From contig NZ_CP004372.1 of NCBI RefSeq assembly GCF_000590925.1, positions 2,337,001 to 2,401,000 of the forward strand: DNA of 64,000 bases, in the 5' to 3' direction. The stretch is from Roseibacterium elongatum DSM 19469 (GTDB taxonomy: Bacteria; Pseudomonadota; Alphaproteobacteria; Rhodobacterales; Rhodobacteraceae). Of the stretch, positions 17,562-26,212 are shown in pieces. The notes beneath the pieces are model-generated. The model made no database searches. It saw nothing but the letters and a program-made list of their open reading frames with translations, and was not told where the DNA came from. Numbering within the stretch: position 1 is the stretch's first letter; every line of letters starts with the position of its first letter. The position numbers were made by a program, and so were the translations under genes.

Positions 17562-18550
17562 CCCAAGACTACGACCTCGTCGGTATCGGCAACGCCATCG
17601 TCGACGTGATTTCCCATGGCGATGACAGCTTTCTCGACAACATGGGCATCCAGAAAGGGATCATGCAACTGATCGAGCAGGACCGCGCCGAACTGCTTTA
17701 TGCCGCCATGTCCGATCGCGTGCAGGCGCCGGGTGGATCGGTCGCCAACACGGTGGCGGGCGCGGGCACTCTGGGTCTGAAGACGGCCTTCCTCGGCAAG
17801 GTCAAGGATGACGCGCTGGGCCAATTCTACGCCAAGGGCATGGAAGAGGGCGGCACCGCCTTTCCGAACCCGCCCGCGGCAGAGGCCGAGGCGCCGACCT
17901 CGCGCTCGATGATCTTTGTCTCGCCCGATGGTGAGCGGTCGATGAACACCTATCTCGGCGCGGGCGCCGATTTCGACGAGGGCGACGTGGATGCCAGCGT
18001 GGCCGCGAATGCCCGCTGGCTGTTTCTCGAGGGCTATCTCTACGACAAGCCCGAGGGGAAAACCGCCTTTACCGCCGCCGCCGATCACTGCCGCAAGGGC
18101 GGGGGCCGCGTGGGCATCACGCTCTCCGATCCGTTCTGCGTCGACCGTCACCGCGCCGATTTCCTGCACCTGATCGAGGGGCAGATGGATTACGTGATCG
18201 GCAATCACGAGGAATGGCTGGCGCTTTACCAGACCGAGGATCTGGACGCCGCGCTGGCCCAGGCCGCCACGATCTGCGACATCGTGGTCTGCACCCATTC
18301 CGGCGAGCCGGTGAAGATCCTGCGCGGGGCCGCCCGCGTCGAGATCCCGGTCGAGCGCATCACCCCGGTCGATGCCACCGGCGCGGGCGACCAGTTCGCC
18401 GCCGGGTTCCTTTTTGGCATGGCCACGGGCCACGACATCGAGGTGGCCGGCCGGATGGGCGTGGCCGCCGCCTCCGAGGTGATCCGCCATGTGGGGCCGC
18501 GGCCCGCGCGCCCGCTCAGCGAGGTTTTCGCCGAGCAGGGCCTGATCTAG
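17558..18550 (+). CDS. PfkB-family sugar/adenosine kinase
   Basis: Ribokinase-fold kinase of 330 residues. The N-terminal substrate site is DLVGIGNAIVDVI, followed by PGGSVANTVAGAGTLG. The C-terminal anion hole and catalytic base are in TPVDATGAGDQFAAGFL. The pattern is closest to the adenosine kinase branch common in Rhodobacteraceae, but the substrate is not proven. It is translationally coupled to nth. Confidence 0.87.
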   Translation: MTQDYDLVGIGNAIVDVISHGDDSFLDNMGIQKGIMQLIEQDRAELLYAAMSDRVQAPGGSVANTVAGAGTLGLKTAFLGKVKDDALGQFYAKGMEEGGTAFPNPPAAEAEAPTSRSMIFVSPDGERSMNTYLGAGADFDEGDVDASVAANARWLFLEGYLYDKPEGKTAFTAAADHCRKGGGRVGITLSDPFCVDRHRADFLHLIEGQMDYVIGNHEEWLALYQTEDLDAALAQAATICDIVVCTHSGEPVKILRGAARVEIPVERITPVDATGAGDQFAAGFLFGMATGHDIEVAGRMGVAAASEVIRHVGPRPARPLSEVFAEQGLI

Positions 18551-18588
18551 GCCCGCGTCCGGCCCCCTGTCGGTCAGACCCCGCGCGC

Positions 18589-18640
18589 GTCATCTTTATC
18601 CTCGAAATATGCCGGGGGGTGCGGGGGGCTGGCCCCCCGC
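18589..18640. repeat. Dispersed intergenic repeat copy D with hairpin
   Basis: The core CATCTTTATCCTCGAAATATG starts at 18590, in the orientation of copy A. A hairpin with arms GCGGGGGG (18621-18628) and CCCCCCGC (18633-18640) follows. It lies between the kinase stop and the convergent pstB. Confidence 0.8.
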
Positions 18641-18692
18641 CGGGTCGGCGTCCCGAAGGGACGGCGAAACGCGGGCCGGTGCTGCGTCCCCC

Positions 18693-19563
18693 TCAGCCGA
18701 ATTGACCTTCGATAAAGGCGCGGGCCTCCTCGGTGCGGGTTTCGGTGAACACCCGTTCGGTCGGCCCGATCTCCAGCAGACGCCCCACGGTGGAAATAGG
18801 CCACCCTGTCGGCGACGCGGCGGGCCTGCATCATCGAATGGGTCACGATCACGATGGCCTTGTCCAGCTTGAGTTCCAGCACAAGGTCCTCGACCGATTT
18901 GGTGGCGATGGGGTCGATCGACCCGGTGGGTTCGTCCATCAGCAACACGTCGGGCTTGGTCGAGAGGGCGCGGGCGATGCACAGGCGCTGCTGCTGCCCG
19001 CCCGACAGGTCGGTGCCCTTCATCTCGTGCAGGTGATCCTTGACCTCGTCCCACAGATGGGCGCGGCGCAGGCAATCCTCGACATGGGCCTCCAACTCGT
19101 CCCGGTCGCGCATCAACCCGTGCAACTGCGGGCCATAGGTGACATTGTGCCAGATCGTGCTGGGGAACGGGTTGGGCTTTTGCGCCACCCAGCCAAAGCG
19201 CCGGCGCAACAGCGGCGGATCGACTTGCGCATCGTGGATGTCCTCGCCTTCGAGGGTGATCCGGCCCTCGATCTTCACACCGGGCGTGATGTCATGCATC
19301 CGGTTGAAGCATTTCAGCATCGTGGATTTGCCACAGCCCGACGGCCCGATGAACGCCAGCGCCTCGCCGGGGTAGAGATCGAGATCGATCTGCGACAGCG
19401 CCGGCGGGGCGCCCCTGTCGTACCACAGGTTCAGGCCGCGGACCTCGATCAGGGGGTCCATGTTGCGCCCTGAGGGGTGGGTGATGGTCGGGCGGTCGGT
19501 GGCGACGGGGCGTGCGGGCGCGCCGCCACGCGCTATCGCGCTGTCAGTCGTCCTGTCCTCCAT
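18693..19563 (-). CDS. pstB: Phosphate ABC transporter ATP-binding protein PstB (apparent frameshift)
   Basis: Cytosolic ATPase of the high-affinity phosphate importer. Walker A GPSGCGKST is followed by the PstB-specific LKCFNRMHD, then PNPFPSTIWHNVTYG, the signature LSGGQQQRLCIARAL and Walker B VLLMDEPTGSID. The frame breaks near 18788-18791 (one extra C); the corrected end LEIGPTERVFTETRTEEARAFIEGQFG stops at 18693-18695, about 289 residues. The ATG at 19563 is supported by GAGGAG seven bases before it; an alternative start at 19461 has none. No pstS, pstC, pstA or phoU is adjacent, so it is an orphan copy. A Pho-box-like repeat lies at 19702-19719. Confidence 0.85.
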
Positions 19564-19701
19564 GTCCGGTCTCCTCGGCGATCATCTGAGGCGGCCCCGC
19601 GCGGCGCGGGGGCCGGGGCGGGGCGGTCTGTTGGTTGTCTCGCAGGCGCAGCTTGGGGCGCATGGGCCGGGCCGGATTTGATGCAGATCGTTTTGCGCGC
19701 A

Positions 19702-19719
19702 TTGTCATGAAAACTTCAT
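19702..19719 (+). promoter_or_regulatory. Pho-box-like direct repeat
   Basis: TTGTCAT (19702-19708), four bases, then ACTTCAT (19713-19719) match the spacing and most bases of the PhoB box (CTGTCAT repeated with a four-base gap). It lies in the divergent region between pstB and the gene at 19843; its orientation points toward the latter. Confidence 0.4.
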
Positions 19720-19842
19720 ATGCGCCGGCGCGGGCGGTTTGAGGCACGCAAGGCTTTGCGTTCCGCGCCCCCTTCGATAACAAGGCGGGGTGGCCGTCTG
19801 GCCGCGGTATTGCTGCCAATTGTTCCAGAACGGCCCTTTTGA

Positions 19843-20589
19843 ATGACCGATCCCGTTTATCTGACCGCTCTTCTCGGCCTTGGGCTTGCGCTCAAGATCA
19901 CGGGTTTCGCGGTGCGCGACGAGTTGGTGCTGCGTCTCCTCGTGGCCACGGGCATCGTCTGCGACGTGCTGTTCTACGCCCTGCGCCCCGAGCCGATCCT
20001 GCAATCGGTGCTGGCCAACATGTCGCTGGTCGCGGTGAACGTGGCGCTGATCCTGTTGATCCTGCTCGAGCGGACGACCTGGCGCATGAGCGCCGAGGAC
20101 CGCGCCCTGCTGCGCCATTTCGCAACGCTGACACCGGGGCAGTTTCGCCGCATCGCAAAGATCATGGAGCGCGAGACCGTGGGCCCCGACACGCCACTGA
20201 CGCTGGAAAACAAGCCGGTCGAACACCTGATGCTGGTGTTTTCGGACCGCATCGAGATCAGCAAACAGGGCAAGAGCTTTCCGGTGGGCGGGCCGGCCTT
20301 TGTGGGCGAGATCGCGTTTCTGACGGGCAATCCGTCCTCGGCGGATGTGCGCCTGCCCGAGGGGGGCACCGTGATCCGTCTGCCGATCGGGCCGCTCAAG
20401 GCGATGATGGCGCGCAAGCCCGCGCTGAACAATGCGATGGTGGCCCTCTTCGGGCAGGAACTGGCCCGCAAGGTCGCCGACAGCGTGCCGATGGACCGCG
20501 CGGCGCGCAGCCGGCCGGTGACCGGCGCGGCGCCCTCGGGCGACACGATCCCGGCCATCGACCCCGAAAGCCAGGCGGGCCTGAGCTAG
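19843..20589 (+). CDS. Three-TM membrane protein with cyclic-nucleotide-binding-like (Popeye-like) cytosolic domain
   Basis: A 248-residue protein with hydrophobic segments near residues 5-22, 29-47 and 53-75, then a soluble domain that reads like a cyclic-nucleotide-binding beta barrel: LTPGQFRRIAKIMERET, then DRIEISKQGKSFPVG and FVGEIAFLTGNPSSADV, then LPIGPLKAMMARKPAL. The phosphate-cassette Gly-Glu is present, but the Arg expected two residues before Ala is replaced by Ser, so ligand binding is uncertain. Topology and order resemble Popeye-domain proteins. The next gene on the same strand is a nucleotide cyclase, which hints at a local second-messenger role (inference). Confidence 0.65.
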   Translation: MTDPVYLTALLGLGLALKITGFAVRDELVLRLLVATGIVCDVLFYALRPEPILQSVLANMSLVAVNVALILLILLERTTWRMSAEDRALLRHFATLTPGQFRRIAKIMERETVGPDTPLTLENKPVEHLMLVFSDRIEISKQGKSFPVGGPAFVGEIAFLTGNPSSADVRLPEGGTVIRLPIGPLKAMMARKPALNNAMVALFGQELARKVADSVPMDRAARSRPVTGAAPSGDTIPAIDPESQAGLS

Positions 20590-20747
20590 CGGCCAGTCGC
20601 ACCGCCAATGCTTTCGTGCCGGTCGGGGCAGGCGGCATTTGCCACAGCGGCCAAAATCGCCCACGATCCGAGGGTGATAGCGACAAGCGAAAAGGGGCTG
20701 CCGGTGCCGCGAAAACCCGATGACGGGCCCCGAGGGCGGGGCAGGAG

Positions 20748-22952
20748 ATGAGGCGGATCACCCTGCTGCTCGGCCTGGGGATGACGGCGCTGATGCTGCT
20801 GCTGGCCGGGGCCGCGCCGCTGATCCTCGAACGGGCGCGCGATTCGGTGTTCGACGCCTACCAGCGCGCCAGCCCGCGCGCTTATGATCCCCAGGCGCCG
20901 GTCCATGTCATCGATATCGACGAGGCCTCGCTGGATGCCTTCGGGCAGTGGCCCTGGCCGCGCAGCTACATGGCGGCCCTGACCGACCGGCTGTTCGATC
21001 ACGGGGCCGCGGCAGTGGGGTTCGATGTGCTCTTCCCCGAGCCGGACCGCACCTCTCCCGAGCGGATCGCCGAAAGCTGGGCGCGATTTGCCGAGGGCAT
21101 CCCCCCGATCCTGCCCGATCTGGGGCTGCCGCCCCATGACGACCGCTTCGCCGCGGCGATTGCGGGCCGCCCCGTGGTTCTGTCCGTGGCCGGCGCGCCC
21201 GAGGGCGGTCGGCCCGTCCCCATGGCGGGGATCGCCGTGACCGGCACGGTGCCGCCGGGGCTGGTGCGCTACCCGGCGGCGGTCGAGAACCTGCCCGCCC
21301 TGACCGAGGCGGCGGCGGGGCTGGGCATGGTCAGCCTGGGGCGCAATGCCGATGGGATCACCCGCAGCGTGCCCATGGTGAGCCAGGTGGGCGAGGCCCT
21401 GATCCCCGCGCTGTCGGCGGAACTCCTGCGCGTGGCACAAGGCGCGGGCGGCCATATCCTGCGCACGACCGAAGCCTCGGGCGAGGTGTCGGGCGGGACC
21501 AATGCGGCCGTGGCCATGCGCAGCGGGGCGCTCAGCTACCCGGTCGAGGGTGATGGCCGGTTTCGCATCCATTTCGCGGGCGATCAGCCCGCGCGGGTCA
21601 CACCGGCCGCGCAGGTGTTGCAACTGGACGGGCCGGACCCCGAGTTGCGGCAACGGCTGGCGGGGCGGATCGTGCTGGTGGGGTCCTCGGCGCAGGGGCT
21701 GTTCGACATCCGCACCACGCCGCTGAGCGGGCAGGTGGCCGGCGTGATGCTGCATGCCGAGGTCATCGAACAGATCGTCTCGGGCAGTTTCCTGACGCGG
21801 CCCGACTGGATGTTCGGCCTCGAGGTGGTGGTGATCGTGCTGATCGGCGGGGTGCTGACGCTCTTGCAGTTGCGCGAGCATCCTGTGGCGGGCCTGATCG
21901 CGGCGGCGGCCTTGGTGGCGGTGGCGATCCTTGGGGGGCTGTGGGCGTTTTCCGGCGGCTGGCTGTTCAACCCGGTTCTGCCGGTCCTGACGGCGGTGGC
22001 GGTCTATGTGCCGGGCACGACCCTGGGCTTCATCGCCAAGGAGCGCGCGCGCCGGTCAATCCGCAACCGCTTTGCCTATTTCCTGCCGCCCGAACTGATC
22101 GGGCGGATCGAGGCCAACCCCGAGGCGGCCCTGACCCCCGACGGGGCCGAGCGCGATCTGTCGGTGATGTTCGTGGACATGCGCGGCTTTTCCACCGTGA
22201 CCGAGGGGATGGACCCGGCCCGCGTCGTGACACTGGTCAACACCTACCTGTCCGCGGTGGCCGAGGCGCTGGTCGATCGCGGCGCCACCATCGACAAGTT
22301 CATGGGCGATGCGGTCATGGCGTTCTGGAACGCCCCCATCGCGCGCGCGGATCATGCCGAGGCGGCGCTTGGCGCGATCTTCGCGGTCGAGGAGGCCGCC
22401 GCCCGCGCCAACGCGGCCCTGCACGACGAGGGGTTGCCGCCCGTCTCGGTCGGGATCGGGATCAACACCGGCCCGGCCTCGGTCGGGTTGATGGGATCGC
22501 GCGACCGACTGTCCTACACCTGTATCGGCGACAGCGTGACCCTGGCCGCGCGGCTCGAGGGGCTGACGCGGCAATACGGCGTCGCGGCCTGCGTCGGTCC
22601 CGCCACGGCCGCCGCCGCCGGGCACGGCGCGGCCGAGGGGCTGGTGGCCATCGTGCTGGACCTGATCGCGGTCAAGGGGTTCGGCACCCCGGTCGAGATC
22701 GCCACGGTCCTGCCCGCGGGCGCCCCGGATGTCGAGCGTTTCGCGCAGCTTCTGGTCGAGGCGCGGGGCGACTACCTGGCGCGCAACTGGGCCCGCGCCG
22801 AAGAGGGCTTTGCCGCCCTTGCCGCGCTACAGGTCGATTTCTGCGACACCGCCCTCTTGACGCGGCTCTATCTGGACCGGATCGAGGCGTTCTACCGTGC
22901 GCCGCCGCCCGCCGACTGGATCGGGGCGGCGGTGGCGACCGCGAAACGCTAG
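20748..22952 (+). CDS. CHASE2-domain class III adenylate/guanylate cyclase
   Basis: Membrane sensor of 734 residues. An N-terminal TM (5-25) leads to a periplasmic CHASE2 domain (about 40-340, starting VHVIDIDEASLDAFGQWPWPR, with VGFDVLFPEPD). Three TM helices cluster near 350-430. The cytosolic class III cyclase domain (about 455-640) has both metal-binding aspartates (SVMFVDMRGFS and DKFMGDAVMAFW) and the transition-state region GIGINTGPASVG. The product (cAMP or cGMP) is not determined here. CHASE2 cyclases are often linked to FecR-domain proteins, and one lies immediately convergent at 22962. Confidence 0.9.
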   Translation: MRRITLLLGLGMTALMLLLAGAAPLILERARDSVFDAYQRASPRAYDPQAPVHVIDIDEASLDAFGQWPWPRSYMAALTDRLFDHGAAAVGFDVLFPEPDRTSPERIAESWARFAEGIPPILPDLGLPPHDDRFAAAIAGRPVVLSVAGAPEGGRPVPMAGIAVTGTVPPGLVRYPAAVENLPALTEAAAGLGMVSLGRNADGITRSVPMVSQVGEALIPALSAELLRVAQGAGGHILRTTEASGEVSGGTNAAVAMRSGALSYPVEGDGRFRIHFAGDQPARVTPAAQVLQLDGPDPELRQRLAGRIVLVGSSAQGLFDIRTTPLSGQVAGVMLHAEVIEQIVSGSFLTRPDWMFGLEVVVIVLIGGVLTLLQLREHPVAGLIAAAALVAVAILGGLWAFSGGWLFNPVLPVLTAVAVYVPGTTLGFIAKERARRSIRNRFAYFLPPELIGRIEANPEAALTPDGAERDLSVMFVDMRGFSTVTEGMDPARVVTLVNTYLSAVAEALVDRGATIDKFMGDAVMAFWNAPIARADHAEAALGAIFAVEEAAARANAALHDEGLPPVSVGIGINTGPASVGLMGSRDRLSYTCIGDSVTLAARLEGLTRQYGVAACVGPATAAAAGHGAAEGLVAIVLDLIAVKGFGTPVEIATVLPAGAPDVERFAQLLVEARGDYLARNWARAEEGFAALAALQVDFCDTALLTRLYLDRIEAFYRAPPPADWIGAAVATAKR

Positions 22953-22961
22953 GCGCGGGCC

Positions 22962-23825
22962 TCAGAAATCGCCGCCGAAGCAGAAGATTCCTTCGTAGAT
23001 TTCATTGGGGGCCGCGCGGTTGGTGCCGAGTTCTTCGTAGAAGAACGGAAGGCATTCCTCGCCCGCGAAGAACCCGATGATCGTGTCGATGTCGAACCCG
23101 TCCTCGAACAGGTCGAAATCGAACTCCTCCCCGCCGGTCGAGACCGGGCCGCGGTCCGAGGGGTTGGGGGTGTCCACACCGCTGCCCAGGCCCGCACCAC
23201 CGCCCGATTGCGGCGCGCCGTCGATCAGTTGCAGCAGAAAGGCCAGGAATTGCGGCGATACCTCGCCCAGGTAGCCGTCATTGCCCAGCACGCCGCCCTG
23301 GCGGCTGGTGCAGGCGGTGCCGCCCGACGCTGTGGCAAGGCACAGACGCTCGCCGGCGATGAACACCGCATAGGTGTCGCCGCCCGAGGCGAAGACCAGC
23401 GCGGACGATCCGCGCACCCCGATCGTGGCCGAGGGGGTGGTGATGGTGGCCGGCTCGTCGCGGCTGAGCGTGCCGCCGATGAACCGCAGCGCACCTTCGG
23501 TCAGTTGCAGGCCCATCTCGCCCGCGCCCTGGTTGGGGTCGAACACGAAGCGGTCCAGAACGATGGTGGTGTTCGGGGTCCAGCGACAGGGTGGACTGGT
23601 CGGCGAACAACAGCTGCCCGCGCCCGGTGGCCGAGCTTTGGACCGTTTCATCGGCCGTCAGCGCGGTGCCGACACCCAGGGTGCGGGTGGCCGCCCCCGG
23701 CGGGGTGCCGCGCAGTCGCTCGGCCGAGCGACGGTGCCGATCTGCTGTGCGGCGGCGGGCAGGGCGCCGATGGCCAGCAGCGCGGCGGCCAGGACGGGGC
23801 GGGCGACAGAGGTCAGGCGCGGCAT
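22962..23825 (-). CDS. Exported FecR-domain protein (two compensating apparent frameshifts)
   Basis: About 287 residues. A signal peptide (MPRLTSVARPVLAAALLAIG to AAAQQ) is followed by a FecR domain: VGTALTADETVQS, QLLFADQSTLSLTPNTTIVLDRFVFDP and AGEMGLQLTEGALRFIGG, then TPSATIGVRGSSA. The last 120 residues are acidic and Gly/Asp-rich with two late cysteines. The middle (about 23720-23577) reads in another frame; one-base errors near 23722 and 23577 compensate. Here FecR is not a TonB-sigma regulator but the free-standing periplasmic type seen beside CHASE2 cyclases. It follows the TPR/barrel gene with one base between stop and start. Confidence 0.75.
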
Positions 23826-23826
23826 C

Positions 23827-25098
23827 TCAGAACTCCCATCCGATTTGAGCGGACACGACCGAGGCATCCTGATCGGGGCCGGTGTTCAATTCGGTCATCA
23901 CATGGCTGACGCGGGTCTCGAGATACAGGCTGTCGGTCACGAAGCTGCGCAGCATCACGCCGAAGGCGGTGCGGGTTTCCTCGTCATCGTCGAAAAACGC
24001 AAAGTCGTAGTCGGTGGTGATCCAGTCGGCGCTGGCAAAGGCCCCGGCCACCCATTGCCGCGGCAGATCGAAGGGCGCGTCGAAGGCATGCTGCGCCTCG
24101 AGCCGGAGACCATAGGCGGTGTCGGTGGTGAAATCGAACTCGGCGCCCTCGGCCGACACGGTCAGGCGCAGGCGCGTGTCGCGCGACGGCCGAAAGACCG
24201 CGCCCAGCATCACCTCGTGATAGGTGAAGTCCTCGCCGCCATTCTCCAGCAACTCGCCCGTGCCGTAGGACAGATCGGCAAAGGTGGTCCAACGCTCGTT
24301 ATGCGGGTTCTGGTAGGCGATGCCGATGGCGGCCCTGTCGAAATCGGTGTTCAGGTCGAAGGGGTCGTCGGGAAAGCGCACCATCGACAGCTCGACATAG
24401 GGGCGCAGCCGCGGGCCGTAGGTGTCGCCGGTCAGGCGAAACTCGGGGCCGGTGGTCAGCCGCATCTCCTGACGCGAATTGAACAGGATGTCGTCGAAAT
24501 CGGTGCCGGGCAGGTAGCTGGACAGCGCTGCCTCGGTCACCCATTGCGTCACGAAGGGCCCGCCGAGATCCAGCCGCCAATCCAGGCTGGCCGACCCGAA
24601 CAGGCCCTCGGACTGCGACAGGTCGGTTTCGGTGAAGGCATAGCCAAGCGCCACATGCGCCGACCACGCGCTGTCGGCGTCGCGGCGCGTGGCCTCCTGG
24701 CGGTAGCGCGCGACCTGGGCGGATTGGGACTGGGTCAGGGCGCCGCCGGCTTCGGCGGCGGCGAAATGGTATTCGGCCAGGTCGTAATTCCCCAGCGAGA
24801 AATAGGCGATGCCAAGCTCGACGCGCGCGGTGGAATTGCGCGGCTCGAGGTCGATCAGCCGTTCCAGCGTGGCGACGGCGGCCTCGAACTCGCGCATCTG
24901 AACCGACAGTTGCGCATAGCGCATCATCACGTCGCGGTTGGTCGGATCGGCCAGCATTTCGGCAAAGACCGCGTCGCGCTGCTGGGCCAGGCTGGCGGTC
25001 TGCGCCGCGCCGGGCATCGCGCCCGCCGACAAGACCGAGGCACAGAGCAGTGCCGCGACCGCGCCGCGCCGTGCGGTGGCCGTGGTGAAATCGAACAT
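23827..25098 (-). CDS. TPR plus outer-membrane beta-barrel protein (Slam-like architecture)
   Basis: A 423-residue exported protein. A signal peptide ends near GAAQTAS. Tetratricopeptide-like helices follow (RDAVFAEMLADPTNRDVMMRYAQL, then FEAAVATLERLIDLEPRNSTARVELGIAYFSLGNYDLAEYHF). The remaining 250 residues alternate polar and aromatic residues in beta-barrel fashion and end in a terminal Phe (SAQIGWEF), the usual outer-membrane insertion signal. An N-terminal TPR domain plus barrel is the layout of surface lipoprotein assembly modifiers, but I cannot confirm that family. It is the first gene of an operon with the FecR-domain gene. Confidence 0.7.
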   Translation of the reverse strand: MFDFTTATARRGAVAALLCASVLSAGAMPGAAQTASLAQQRDAVFAEMLADPTNRDVMMRYAQLSVQMREFEAAVATLERLIDLEPRNSTARVELGIAYFSLGNYDLAEYHFAAAEAGGALTQSQSAQVARYRQEATRRDADSAWSAHVALGYAFTETDLSQSEGLFGSASLDWRLDLGGPFVTQWVTEAALSSYLPGTDFDDILFNSRQEMRLTTGPEFRLTGDTYGPRLRPYVELSMVRFPDDPFDLNTDFDRAAIGIAYQNPHNERWTTFADLSYGTGELLENGGEDFTYHEVMLGAVFRPSRDTRLRLTVSAEGAEFDFTTDTAYGLRLEAQHAFDAPFDLPRQWVAGAFASADWITTDYDFAFFDDDEETRTAFGVMLRSFVTDSLYLETRVSHVMTELNTGPDQDASVVSAQIGWEF

Positions 25099-25243
25099 CC
25101 CGTACCTCTTGTCTGAAAGACCTTCTTGGTAAACGCGGCAAGGCTAGCCCCGCCCGCGCACGCGACGCAACGTCGCGTTTGCCATCGGCTGCGGCTTGAC
25201 CCGGCAATGCGGCATCCCCGCAACGGTCGGCGCGGAAAAGGCG

Positions 25244-26062
25244 TCACTCGCCCAGTTTGGCGTGCACCTCGTCGAGGTCGATCTCGCCGATCGGCATCTT
25301 GTTGGCCGGGTTCTCGAAATCGTATTTGAAAAGCTCGAAATCGCGTTTGTAGATCTCGTAGACCAGGTGCATCGACAGATCGTCGAAATAGTCCTCGACC
25401 GGGTGGGCGCGCTTGGGGCCGTGCCCCTCGCTTTCGTTGAAACGCGGAACGTCCTGCAGCGCGATCGGGTGGGCGACGTCGATCTTGTCGAGCACCGTCT
25501 GCATCCCCTCGTTGAACTTTTCCGTCCAGAAGATGTGGTCGTAGGTGCCGCCATTGACGACAAAGGTCGAGACATGGCCCGACATGGCCGACCAGTGAAT
25601 GTCGGGGTCCATCGGCTTGCGCCAGCGGATCGTATCGCGCGCAAACAGCAGAAACCGGCGGAAACTGGCGATCTGGTCGAACTCGCCCTTGCCGTCGTCG
25701 CCGCCGACCTCGATCCCGTATTTCTGGATCAGAAGCGGCACCATGTTGCCGCGATAGCGTCGGCCATTGCGCTGGATGCCGCAGATCTTGTCGAAAAACG
25801 ACGACAGGATGCGCGTGTAGGGATTGCGCACGCAGGTAAACGCGTACGAGCCGTGGCCGGTCACGTTCCTGGTGATCAGCGGCTGGCTATCGTCGAACGC
25901 CCATTTGTGCATGCCCGACTGGGCATCGTGGATGTCGCCGTCGAAGAATTCGCCATTGTCGGTGTAGTACATGATCTGCCCGATGGTCGAGCAGGCGCAT
26001 TTCGGTACCACGCGGTACACGACGCTTTCGCTGGTGGTCATCCAGGTTCCGGGAAACCCCAT
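25244..26062 (-). CDS. Sulfotransferase family protein (carbohydrate type)
   Basis: PAPS-dependent sulfotransferase of 272 residues. The 5'-phosphosulfate-binding loop is VPKCACSTIGQI (about 20-31) and the 3'-phosphate motif is FTCVRNPYTRILSSFFDK, as in the sulfotransferase-2 family acting on glycans. The start at 26062 (MGFPGTWM) is chosen because a weak AGAGG precedes it and family members begin similarly; in-frame starts at 26089 and 26134 are possible. The divergent neighbour is a glycosyltransferase, so the pair may build and sulfate a surface glycan. Confidence 0.8.
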   Translation of the reverse strand: MGFPGTWMTTSESVVYRVVPKCACSTIGQIMYYTDNGEFFDGDIHDAQSGMHKWAFDDSQPLITRNVTGHGSYAFTCVRNPYTRILSSFFDKICGIQRNGRRYRGNMVPLLIQKYGIEVGGDDGKGEFDQIASFRRFLLFARDTIRWRKPMDPDIHWSAMSGHVSTFVVNGGTYDHIFWTEKFNEGMQTVLDKIDVAHPIALQDVPRFNESEGHGPKRAHPVEDYFDDLSMHLVYEIYKRDFELFKYDFENPANKMPIGEIDLDEVHAKLGE

Positions 26063-26212
26063 ACTCGTTGCCTCTGCCTTGTCGCACATGCGTGCTGCCG
26101 GTATGCCGCTGCGGGTTCGATCAGAAAAGACCAAAGAAGTGATGTTTTATCAATCTCGCTCGGCTAGTAATGAGCAAACAAAAAGGCAAGTTTGAGGCTA
26201 ATCGTTTCCGGC

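Noticed and set aside
18574..19563. PstB with a novel C-terminal extension
   Set aside because: The extra residues come from reading the wrong frame after a one-base insertion; the normal PstB ending is present in the other frame.
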